Part shown: positions 45,697-60,597 of the stretch, one piece after another
How the letters are laid out: every line of letters starts with the position of its first letter
How positions within the stretch are numbered: the first letter of the stretch is position 1
Notes under the pieces: model-generated
The model's database searches: none
Seen by the model: only the letters and a program-made list of their open reading frames with translations
Told to the model about the DNA's origin: nothing
Source of the DNA: Amanita rubescens
Taxonomy: Eukaryota; Basidiomycota; Agaricomycetes; Agaricales; Amanitaceae
Assembly: GCA_015039365.1 (NCBI GenBank)
Contig: WION01000225.1
Coordinates: forward strand, 22,815 to 86,814
Length of the DNA: 64,000 bases
Direction: 5' to 3'
Program-made: the position numbers and the translations under genes

Positions 45697-46262
45697 GGCA
45701 TAGTCCACAAGGCGTTAAAACGCTAGCTGCTGATGCGCTGACGTGTCGGTCACGGTGATTATCACACCGATCCCACCGCCAACAATCAATTAACACTCTC
45801 ACCGTTAACTTCCTTTATACATCCTACGTAAGATACTACAGCATATGCGTAGCACCTGTCGGTTTCAGACGCTCTGGCTGCAATCGCAATCCCATAATTT
45901 GATTTTTGTTATTTTGTATAATTTTAACATCTTTGGCATCTCCAACTCTTTGGAACTGACATGTACTGACAGCCGACCCTGGAAAAATAACAGTCGATAA
46001 GAAAGGGATACGCAGGTCCCCAATAATTTTCACCGAGGAGTCAGGCAGGTTTCCGTATCGCCAAGTAGTACCAAAATGGTACCGTGTATTTATCATATTA
46101 TTACATATCGATATGTACCTACACAGCGAACCTAGAGTACACGTTCTGCGAAAACCCAACGAAAACGATTAAGACCAAAGCGATTAAGTAAAACCCATGA
46201 TCAAGAGAAAACAAAACACCAAAAGAGAGTGTGGTCCATTTTTAAGACTGCATGTATAATCT

Positions 46263-47284
46263 ATGATCCATCAACTGTTCATCCATCGCGTTGTACCATG
46301 TGCTACGGGGCACTTGTGGTTTCCGAGGGTTTTTCTCGATGAGAAAAACCTGCCGCAATCCTCACACAGGAATTCGCAAATCTTCCCATGTTTGGAAACC
46401 TCGTGTCGAAGCCGGTCGTGTTGCCGAGAGAACCTTTCTGAGCAACCAAGCTGGCATGGGAATGATGGCTTGGCCTTCGGTTTATGCGCCTCCATGTGGA
46501 CGCGTAACGTGTATTGGCTCGTAAACCTACGCGCGCAACCCTCGATCAGGCAGGGGAACCGGCGTCTCGCGTCAGCTGGGTCGCTTTCGCTTTGGGCTGG
46601 AGATTGCTCTCGCGAAATTGACCCATCGAATGCCGAGGGGACATCTAGATATCCTACAAACGTGCTTGGAATGTGAGGTGACGAGGAGCAGGATGGGGGA
46701 GCAGAGCGACTTGGGTGTATCAACGTTGCGTCAAGAGAGATTGCGACTGAACTAGGAGGCAAAAGTTCGTGCATCAGCACCGAAGAAAAGGAATTGTCAT
46801 AGACATTGTATTTGTCCGCATCCAAGCCTGTCCAAGAGTTAAATTCATGGGAAATTCATGGCACTGATGCTTAACGTACTATAGGATTCGTGGAACGCGT
46901 TGTCACTAGCAGAATAATGTACGAAAGGCATGTCGCCTTGGGAATGGAACGGTGAATGTGTATTGATGTTGAGGGTCCAACCAAAATGCTGTTGGTCTCC
47001 TTCAGATACAAAATATAGTGAGCAAAAACGTATGAATTGATTGATGTATGCTCACCATTGTGGTAATGAAAATTCTGTGGATATGAACCTACGCAGCAAT
47101 GAGCAAATTTTAAAATCGTTGAACCGGAAGAATTACCCGTATGGTGAGAGTGAGGCATGGCAGACGCGTCGCTGAAGTGGGTATTGCCACCATAAAGCCC
47201 AGGCTCCTGCCCTGAATATCCGAATTGGCTCGCTGTTAATGGGCGAAGGTCAATGTCGGCGACGTCGAAGGCAAAGAGGTCCAC
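46263..47284 (-). CDS. C2H2 zinc-finger protein, probable transcription factor
   Basis: The last exon holds three C2H2 fingers: FPCLIEGCARRFTSQYTLRV followed by H..H, FPCQLGCSERFSRQHDRLRH with H, and FLCEDCGRFFSSRKTLGNHK ending in a C-type third finger. Upstream exons give MDLFAFDVADIDLRPLTASQ, a His/Ser-rich segment, FHSQGDMPFVHYSASDNAFH, and LDADKYNVYDNSFSSVLMHE, all polar and probably disordered activation regions. A GTACGT..GGACAG intron near 46880-46830 joins in frame. It probably acts in the nucleus; its targets are unknown. Confidence 0.75.
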
Positions 47285-49281
47285 ATTTACTTACTGTGTG
47301 AGGACGGAAGTTGTGTATTCATTGTTTTAGTCCTGCGAATGTTTGATGCTATAGATGATGGGCGTTGTGGAGCTGTGGAGCTTTGTGATGCAGGGGCTGA
47401 AGAAGGCGGGGGTGAACGGCCTCCGTTAAGTACTTCGGATTAATCAGGTTTTAAAAGCGAATAACGTTCATTGGTGAGCTATATTTGAAGAAAAATGATG
47501 ACAGTCACAGCGGTCTTCAAAGAACGATACAGTCCAGATTTTGCAAATAAAGGGACAAGGTCGAGGAATATACGGCAAGTTGGGTAAATTGATTTATGAT
47601 GTGGACCAGGCACCAGGGCATATATATTAGCCCTGAACGATCTGTCCTGCGTCGATCAGACCTGTTCCTTCCGAGCGCTGAATTCCGTGATTAACGAGCA
47701 GTGCCTGAGGACATACATGATATTAGTGCATAACGTTTCAAGGGAAACTGGGGAAGTGGTCATCCCCTAGAGGCATGCTGTGCAGTGGCACTTTGACCTA
47801 TGGAAACGGGGTGCACAATTATGCACCGAGAAGCTGTGCGAATGCGATCCGTTGATCGTCACCAATGCTTGCTGGAAGGAAGGATATCCTTCTTTGGAAG
47901 CCCATCCAGAACATCTCACAATGTAGCATGATCAGATCTTGTTCAGTGCCAACGGAAAGTTTTTGTTTCACCTCATGTCCAGGTCAAAGCCGCGTGGTTT
48001 TCCGATTCTTGTGTAGCAGCCATATTGGATTAAGCTTCTTGTGACCCTAAACCTTACCATTAGGCATTAGCAGTTATCGGTTACTTATAACTTCAGATAG
48101 TACCTCTTCAGGTTGTACCTCGTAAATCTTGTTCCTGTGAGTACCACAAATGTCGGGGCCGATCTGACCCCGAGCAACAGACGTGAGAACATATTTCTCA
48201 ATCCAGATAGGGCTTGACCCTGCAAACCCAAAATTCATACTGTTGGTACCTGTGGACTAGATTTCTAGTGTTAGACGTGAATCAACTGTCACGGTGGGGG
48301 GCAATGCCCGTCTTGAAGATTTCTGGCAATATGACATGCATGCTCCTAGCGCTGATAGGTCGGACGAGGCCCAGTCCAGCGTCCGCGTGATGAAAGATGA
48401 CTTCTGGAGGTCCAGATGCTGCACTCATGTCTGTTTTACCCCTTCTCTGCCATAAGATGGCTAGATGGGCTGACGGAGAAGTGAGCCGAAATTGTTTCAC
48501 GACTCGGCTTAGATGTCGGCAAGCGGTGCTTCCGTTACGGTACCGTAGCGGTTTCGGGGGGCTTAAGGATTTCCCTCGGTTTGGTCGAAGAAGAGTGTGA
48601 TGTCCTCCACGGCACGCAAATATGTGAGCCTTGTGGGCGAAAGAGGAAATACAATAAGCTCTGATAGACAGGCGACATACGTGTAATACGTAGCGCATGG
48701 TCTCCCTTTGTGGCCCTGGGCGTCATTACAATGAAGGACTAGAATTGGTCCACAAGGCACAGTAAATTGATCCGTCGAGTTTGCGGCGTCGTTGATAGTG
48801 TGTCCATTAGGCGTCCATGCTTGCTGTCAGTATTGTCACAACCGTGCGTCGTATTATATGCCGATCCGATCGGCATTCCTTGCATTGGCAACTCTGGGTC
48901 TTTCGAGACTTCGAGGTAAGTACCCCTGGGGCAAGTGTTTGTCGTATAGGATCGGCAAGCCTTGTCATCAGGAACTGGTTCATATTCAATATTACCGATG
49001 TTGTAGACAACGGGTAAGCTTCTGCGGCACCATTCTACCACCGACAATCACCCACAACGAATCTGTCAGTACGATGACACAACCTCAAATGTCACTTGTT
49101 ACCGCAGCAGATTACTGTCAACTTTACATTAACAGACGCAATGCTTGGCTTGGCTAGAAAGCAACAGAATACGCTTTCTGCTTTGGACGCCGATAGGAAG
49201 GGCTGTGAAAAGCGTGGTAAGTTGTTACATAGTAGCTCACGGCTGTGCCATGACATGCGTGACGGCTTGTGACGTCCCCTG
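47285..49281. other. intergenic, with unresolved minus-strand frames
   Basis: About 2 kb. The first 1 kb, next to the zinc-finger gene, shows no coding frame. At 48282-49047 the minus strand has short frames with some protein-like character, such as NIEYEPVPDDKACRSYTTNT and, after a possible GACAG acceptor, WTPNGHTINDAANSTDQFTV. I could not build a gene from them. Confidence 0.35.
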
Positions 49282-50929
49282 ATGCTCTGGCGAAGTATGT
49301 GGCCCAGGCTACGTTGTACAAATGGATTGGCCCCTTTTTCGCGTCTGCGCCCAAACCTGCACTACACTGTCTGCAGGGCAAGCGTCAGGGCAGGACGGCC
49401 CATCCAGAGGCACTTGTCGTCAACACCTTCCAGACAAGCACGCTATGTCCGTTTTGATGATTATCAACGTCCAGACAACGCCACACCTAACAATTCTCCC
49501 TGGAGACAATATAGCCAGTATTGGAATCGGTTGGACAAAAGACTAAAATACTTGACAGTCGCGGTGCTGGTTTCTGGCGTGTACTATGTAGCGCAGTAAG
49601 TTCTTGACATGGTTTTATTATACGAACATGTTGGCACAATGCGTTTCGTGTTACGTTTTGGGAACGCGACCACTTATATTTGTCTCCTTACAGTCTGGAA
49701 CAGGTACCAGAAACCGGAAGATGGAGGTTCATGAATACTAGTCCGGAATCCGAAGCTAAGGTACGAACGGCCTTCCGTCTTCCTGTAATAGAATGGCAAA
49801 TTTTCTGTCTACCAGTATGGCGACTTAGCCCGTGCAGAAATTCGTGGAAAAATGGGTGATAAGATTCTTGACGATCGTCATCCTATTTCACGGCATGTTC
49901 GACGTGTCGTCCAGCGCATCCTGTCGTCGAACGGTCTTGGATCCGTAAAAGGAATGGATTCTGAATTAAAAGTAATAGATGCTTTCAGCGGGAACATCTG
50001 GGACCCTGATGCGGAGCGTCAATCATCGTCAGCAACGAGGATAGGACCAGAAAAAGATTGGGAAGTTATTGTGGTGGACGATCCTAAAATAGTCAATGCC
50101 ATGGCTACTCCTGGTAAGTTCATCCTATGTCTGACTGGGGTCTGGATGACAGAACCAAATGCTGTAGGGACGGTAGTGGTCTTCACAGGAATTTTGCCCG
50201 TGTGTCAGGACGAGCCAGGACTTTCAGCTGTCTTATCTCACGGTGGGCGGTTTTCTCTGGTCTGATCTGTAACGTTGACGTATTATTAGAAATTGGACAC
50301 ATTGGTTAGTTGGGTTCCGTCTGTTTAATTCTCTCTGGTGTCTGAATGTGAGGTATAGTTGCACGACACGCTGCGGAGCGAATATCGTCTCAGGTAGTGA
50401 CGATCAACCTCCTCCTCCTTCTGAGCCTGGCTGGATTGGACATGCATGTCTCCCAAGTGGTGGGGAAACTATTACTAGAACTTCCGAATTCAAGGGCACA
50501 GGAACGCGAGGGTATTTGCGAATTTACCCAGAACCGGTCATTTACTGATTGCAGCGCTGATCCAGCTGATTATATTGGATTGAGATTGATGGCAAAGGCA
50601 TGTTATGACCCTGGCGCGGCGCCGCAGTGAGTCCAAGTAGGATTAGCGTAGCGCTCAACTAATTCCGCATTCAGGATGTTTGAGCGCTTGAGCCAAATTG
50701 AATCCAAGATCGGACGTAAGATCAATTTAGATTTTATTCAAACACATCCATCGACAAAGAGTCGCGTCGAGGTGAGCTTATTTAAGTTGTGTCTCGCTCA
50801 AGCTCAAGTATTATATAACAGTACCTACAGCGGACTCTTCCCGAGGCATACGCCATTAGAGCCTCCAATGCTGAGTGCACCGACATGGAGGAAAAGGTAC
50901 AGGAGTTTCGGGGGATTCGGGCCATGTAG
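49282..50929 (+). CDS. OMA1: OMA1-type mitochondrial M48 metalloendopeptidase
   Basis: Inner-membrane stress protease that cleaves OPA1/Mgm1-type and other substrates. The N-terminus MLWRSMWPRLRCTNGLAPFS is Arg-rich and lacks acids (mitochondrial presequence), followed by RHLSSTPSRQARYVRF. A membrane span (YLTVAVLVSGVYYVA) precedes the protease domain: RHVRRVVQRILSSNGLG, EVIVVDDPKIVNAMATPGK, then the zinc site. HEIGH is assembled across three exons: SH at the end of one, a 15-nt microexon (50290-50304), then ARHAAER. The third ligand region is RAQEREADYIGLRLM after another intron. It ends YLQRTLPEAYAIRASNAECT and a short coil. There are about nine exons. Confidence 0.88.
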
Positions 50930-51009
50930 TTAGTTACTAGTTTAGTTTATATGATTAGGCGGGCGGAAACGGCCGGCACAGACCGAGAATAAGCCAAATA
51001 TGGTAGTAG

Positions 51010-54834
<3,825 letters not shown>

Positions 54835-55070
54835 TTGATTAGTATATTGTAAATTGTTAACTAAATATTCTATCTTGTTGCGATAGTGCATTCCTTCGAC
54901 GTACATGAAATAAGAACTCTGTAATTGTAGTCTAGTTCAAAGACCCCCTGTGGACGTGATTAGTAGTAAACACGAACAAGCAAAGGCTTCATTATACTAC
55001 TTCCGCGTGTCTCTTCGCCCCGTCTCATGTATTTCTAGCTCGCTAAGGAGAAACATAGTTTACGAAATCA

Positions 55071-58000
55071 ATGTGGGTTTTAACTGCTTCCTTTGGCGGC
55101 ATTGAAGCCGATGGTGCAGCCCTCCAAAGTATGTCCAAGTTTTCGCACTAGGAAGCCTTACGAACGGCTGTAGAGAGCAAGCTGCTCAAAACGGGAAAAA
55201 CGTATGAGTTAGGGCGGAAAGACAAGCCTCTCATTATAAAGCACGTTCGGATATCGAAAGACCACGCTGGGTTCCAGGTTGCAGGTTGCACAGAAGATAA
55301 CATTGTAGGTTCCTGCCTTGTACTCTTCGTCAATGTTTTCACAGATGTTAGTCAGATCCTTCATTTAAACCCGAATTACGATACATAAACAAAAGGGACA
55401 AGGTTCCCATTAGGGTTAAGCGTGGAAAGGAGGAGCTGATTATAGAACCGTTAGACGAAGCGGAATTGCTAGATGGCGATGTTGTATGGCCCATTTCGAG
55501 TGAAAGTATAAGGTAAGTACTCTTGATATTTCCTTGTGCCCATCACTAACGAGGTCTCAAGTGTGAAGTGGGAGCCTTTGTGCTGTTATTACCAACCTGA
55601 CAAGGGGATGGTGGCACCTTTTGTGCAAGGATGCATATCTCTCGGTGTGCAACTTCTTTCATTCCCTTCGTTCCAGAAGACTCAACGAGTTTTAAGGTAT
55701 TAACCTCGTGCACACACCGGATGCCCAAGTTACACATCACCTCGTTTCAAAATATACAGCGACTGCGTCTATTGCAACTTCTCTCCTATCTGCATCCCAG
55801 TTCGTTAAACCAGATTGGCTTGGGGAGATTATTCGGCTAAGTAGTGCTGAAGAAGATAAACCTGGCGCGAGCCAGCTTGAGAAAGCTTTCGCATTGCCTC
55901 CGCTTAGCAAATATCGACCCTCATTCTCGTCTTCTTTGCAGGATTCACAGAAGATCTTCAGAGTGTGGGAACCAAATGAAGAAAGGTTAAACATGCTGAG
56001 CCCTTATCGATTCTTCCTTGTAAACGAGAATGTCAAAGTTCCAGGGTCCGACATGACAGACTTGATCCAACGAGGTGGAGGAGCATATGAATCCCTTGAC
56101 GTTTGTGCTGGGAAATTGAAATGGCATAAAGCTCTGGTCAGAGGCAATGCTAAAGAGGGACAAAAGCTGGTTCTTGTTGGGGAACAGGAATCCTTGAAAG
56201 CAGCTGTTGGTGAACGTGAATGGCAAGACCTCATGCATGAGGTTGAGATGTATGTTTGCGTTACTACGACTGAGAGCGTACTGACCCTATCGTATAGTTT
56301 CAATCTGCCTTTTATTTCGCCCGGCGCTCTTGTGGAAGCTGTCATCAACATCGACCCCTCGGCATTGAACAAAAAGGCAGTGTCTGGGAAAGAGTTAGAA
56401 GGTGAGTCATTGTTTTTATTATGACAAATTAATCTCTTTTTTCTGATTTCACTCAGCTTCCCGAGAACTGCCTTCAACGAACCAGGACCCGTCGTCTTTG
56501 GTTCAGCCTGGGTCGCCGCCAGCTCGGCGAAGAAGGCTAGCTCGAGGCGCTGTTTCGCGTCAGGCTTCAGCAGAGCCGATGGAGGGTCTGCAAACACAAA
56601 AACCACCCTCCGAGGATACGACACGTCGCCCGCGTCGCGCATGTATCTCTACTCTGTGCTGATTGTCGAAGACATTGACGGTCTATCAACAGGCTTTGAC
56701 AAGGCGCATTACCGCCCTCGAAGACGTGTCCGACGCAACCAGTGCAGGCCCGGCAGCATCGGAAGTTGCACCTATTGACTTCTCTGCAAGTATCTACTTC
56801 TATGAGTTCTACTGTCGTACTGACATTTTCGGAAGGCGCCTCTACCTGTTCGCACAACGCGTCTGAAGCGTAAACGAGAAACTTCTTCAGAGCCCGTAGA
56901 ATCACTGGGAACAGGAACACTACGTACTTCCCCTGACATACAGTCTGTGAAAAGGCACAAAGCTGTTTTCGATGAAGAAAGTAAACGTCAAGAACAACAA
57001 GATATGAATGTCGACGAGATTTACAGTCCGTTCAACCTCGGAACGTTAAGCGGAGGCAGCAGCCAGACTCGATCTGAGAGTATCGCTTCAGGGCCAGCAC
57101 AGGCACCTATGTTTGCCATTTTGCCGGTTGTTCACGAAGAAGAAGAAACCCAGGTACCGGATGGCAATCACAAAGGGCTCAAGAGAAAGGCGGCCACGTC
57201 AAGTGATGTCGAGATGGTAAGCACAACCAAAACATTATGGCTTGAAGGGTTTTTCACCGGGTCAACCCAAAAGGAGAATGCAGTTACAAAGAGGATGAGG
57301 CGTGCACAGCCTGTCGATGCGGTTGCTCCAGACACAGCCAATAAACCTCCGTCAACCGTAGAGACCAGGGTTAATAAACTCGATGTTGACACAGCCTTCC
57401 TTAAAGCTGTTGCTTCGACGAAGAAAGGAAAGAAGAAGGAAGACGATTTCGATCGCGATTTCAACAATTTAAGGATATCAAGGCCCGAGTTAGATCGCCA
57501 GGATGAAGAATGGGACGTCGTGGATGATTTTGGCAAAGACACAGGAATCAGAGGGAACTTTATGGTTATTTTGGAAATGGATGTTCCTGACAATAGAAAT
57601 TGCTTGCGGCGTCGACCAGCGCAGTCTGACTGGCGAGGATTACCAAATTTCAAGAAATTCAAAAAGGTACGCCTCCCTCTACTGGTGACTAAATTTATGC
57701 CAAAAGGGAAAACCAGAAAGGCGCTTCGTCGTCAAGGGCCAAGGTGGAATTGGTTGTGAGCGAGGAGAATGATTACGGCTTAGGGCCAGGTAAGTGGATT
57801 GGTACATTGTCGATAAAGCGTGCTGAGAGGCGGTTAGCGTATTGGAAAGGTGGTCATTCCCAGCTGCATGGTAGCCAGGCTGCGGCTACTCAAGTGAAGA
57901 CAGAAATACAACCTCAGATCAATGCGAAAGGACGTAGCCAAGCTCTGATCATCAATGATTCTGACGAAGAATCGGATGGAATTCCAGCACGGGAAAGCCA

Positions 58001-58271
58001 GCGAGCCCGGGGCCGGACGCGTACAAAGACGAAAAACGCAGCGAAGCCACTATTTTTGAATTCTGATAACGAAGAAGCAGCAGATCCTGATGATAGTGAT
58101 GGATATGCGTCGACATTGAAATCGACTGCGCGGAGCCAGAGGAGGGGTGCGCCTAAATCTCCTGCGCCAAAGACGCGATCAAAGAAGGCGCCTGCTGTTG
58201 TTGTGGATGATGATGATTCAGACGACGTGGCGGTATTCAAAGGGTTTAAAGGCAAGGGGAAAGGCCGTTGA
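55071..58271 (+). CDS. NBS1: NBS1/nibrin, Mre11-Rad50 complex subunit
   Basis: Phosphopeptide-binding adaptor of the double-strand-break repair complex. It starts MWVLTASFGGIEAD, then KLLKTGKTYELGRKDKPLII and VRISKDHAGFQV, an FHA domain beginning at residue 1 as in nibrin. A BRCT-like region follows (THHLVSKYTATASIATSLLS, FVKPDWLGEIIRLS), and then a second one. The middle is disordered. The C-terminal part has NFKKFKKKGASSSRAKVELV and an AYWKGGHSQLHG segment (Mre11-binding and tail region), then repeated acidic/basic stretches ending VFKGFKGKGKGR. Intron 56639-56692 appears to use a GC donor to keep RRALTRRITAL in frame. The KDM4-like gene ends 236 bp upstream on the same strand. Confidence 0.82.
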
Positions 58272-58359
58272 AGTAGTTAAGTACGTTAAATAAGTAACGA
58301 ATAATAATGTACATAATACAGTGACGTGGGCGCTCCCACCACCGCCATTTGCATTGGTT

Positions 58360-60317
58360 ATGGCGCTCCGTCGCAGAAGTCTTTCGCGCTTTCTAATCTT
58401 CGTCGGTGCAATTGTCTCAGTCAAACTCTTCTTCTTTCCTTCTTCTTCCCTCCCTTCTCCTCCAGAACACCAAATCAAAGGCCACAACTTCATCGAACGC
58501 GCTACTCGCCCGGACAAGTCGCTCAATGTTCAGAAACACCGCTTTCTACAGGCTCGCATGGGACGAGACGAGCGTGATGAACTTATGGGTGACGTGATTC
58601 ACAATGGTGCTAATGATTATTGGGAACGGTACCAAAAACCATAGTGTGTACCTCTCTTCTCATCAATATCGCTTTTCACTCATCTAGACGCAGCATTCTC
58701 AGCAAAGAGACGTCCAACACGGATGCCCAACATGTAGCCACCGCCATAGACCAATTGCTTTCTCTGAACGGCTGGGTGGCGGCGCTTTGTCCTACTCTCG
58801 CGCGCCCATTTGGCCAGAATAAGTACGACAACGCGTACGACGAGCTCATACGTCAAGATCACCTGTACTATGTAGCAATCGTCATTCATTCTGCCGACCA
58901 CTTTTTAGTCGATCAGTTGGCTGTCATCCTCCAAATGACCAAGCGTCTGGGCACTGACAACCTCTTTGTTTCTATGCTCGACTATGCCTCCACCGACTCG
59001 ACAGAAACTTTGGTCGACCTATGCGAAGCAGTACTTACGCTCTTAGGCATCCCGTTTAGGATACGAAGGGTTTCGGGGATGACGGAGGACCCTGTAGCTG
59101 CATATTACCCGTTAGAAGAAGCATATATGCGCAATTTAGCTCTAGAGCCTCTGAAGGAGTTGCAGCAGAAACGAAACATCAAATTTAGTCGAGTTATCTG
59201 GCTCAAGGGATTTACGTGTCCCAACGACATATTAGAAACCATCAAAATCAGTTTTTTGAATGAGGCGGCAATGGTGTGTGGGATGGATTGGGCGGAAAAC
59301 AATGGCTTTTTCGTTTTTTCAGATAGGTAAAGAGGTCCGAGCCATTGAAGAGACCACATGTTCACTACGTTTTCCGTATAGGTGGAGGACGCGCGATATT
59401 GAGGGTGATCAATTCCGACAATCCACATCGAAATCTCAGCCAGATGCTGTACCACCTCGCGACAGGCTAGGAGCACAGCGCTATGCTGAACATCTTCCAT
59501 TCCAAGTCTTCTGTTGCGAATCTGGCACACACGTCGTCGATCCGCATCAATCCTACTACAAGGGTGTATATTATCGGACAGGAAGTGATCTCCAAAACCT
59601 CAGTCGCTCCGAAAACTCGCCCACACGGGATCCGAATGCAGTGTGTCTTGACAGTAGTCAAGCCTGGTTCTGTCGGGACTTGTGGGTCCTTACCGCCCGG
59701 GACGCCATGGCTGACATGGACAATGAAATCAATTCTGGTGTTTTACGAAAACGAGAGTTGATTGATGTCGCTGCCTGGAATCCTTTGATGGAAAAACGAG
59801 ATGCTGTAAGGGTTAAGGGCGCTGACGGAGCGGAAGACGAGGTGAATGATAATGGTGAAGATCGACGACAGAAACAACAGTCTGACCCGGACGCTAACGC
59901 TGGTTCTGACTACGACGCCATGTCACCTGAAGAAGGCGGAGAAGAGGTTCCGTCCGCAGAGGATTTTGAAAAATTGTCGATACCCAACTCTATGTTCCGG
60001 CCAGCCCGAATACTGGTCAATCCTAGATGTCCGACGACTTATGCCGGCGTCAGTCATACCCAACTTGCACGAGATTTGTTTGGGGATGGAGTTGATGCAC
60101 CGAGAGGAGACACCGCAAAATATATTCTAGAAGACTGGGAGGGCGCTCCTGAGAGCTTTGTTTGCCAGGAACAAAAGTAAGTCATTTCTCTTTCTATTTG
60201 CAATGAGCTATAACGTTCTCTTGAAGAACGACTGGTGGAAGGAAGGCCGCTAAAACACAAAGACGACTTGGCTTTTCAATTAATGAAGAGTTGCAGAAGA
60301 TGCCCAAATGGACTTAG
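58360..60317 (+). CDS. alpha-1,3-mannosyltransferase, CAP59/CMT1 family (GT69)
   Basis: A Golgi type II membrane glycosyltransferase. The N-terminus MALRRRSLSRFLIFVGAIVS is basic followed by one membrane span. The lumenal domain has YYVAIVIHSADHFLVDQLAV, MLDYASTDSTETLVDLCEAV, MTEDPVAAYYPLEEAYMRNL, FSRVIWLKGFTCPNDILETI, CGMDWAENNGFFVFSDRW, LPFQVFCCESGTHVVDP and ARILVNPRCPTTYAGVSHTQ, the usual order of the family. The first join uses GTACCA at about 58628, giving ERRSILSKET; a nearer GTGTGT donor would create a stop. The last exon ends NEELQKMPKWT. In Cryptococcus, relatives act in capsule and cell-surface glycan synthesis; the acceptor here is unknown. It lies 88 bp after the NBS1 stop. Confidence 0.83.
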
Positions 60318-60597
60318 GTGATACTTCCCGAGATCGGTATACTGTACGTGCATGGCTTGTTAATCTTAGTAGTTTTTGTGACCGGGAAGGCCTATGTCTG
60401 AACGTTGATTTCTAATATATCTGGCAATGAGCTCGCTAATCGTTGACTGAAAGTAAACCACTCGTGAAGAAGCAGTCGGAAGGCAAAGTAAAAAAAGTGA
60501 TTCTATTTCAAAAGGTAAGAAATTTTTTCATAGCAACATTCTTGAGCTAAACACAGGGAATTTATCTATCTGTTCGGTTACATCAGTCGTTTCGTAA
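60318..60597. other. convergent 3' region
   Basis: 280 bp between the convergent mannosyltransferase and ATPase stops. It is AT-rich with no gene. Confidence 0.5.

Noticed and set aside
58640..58690. GTGTGT donor after the first exon of the mannosyltransferase
   Set aside because: Joining to the ctag acceptor gives a TAA stop; the GTACCA donor slightly upstream keeps the frame and the family sequence.
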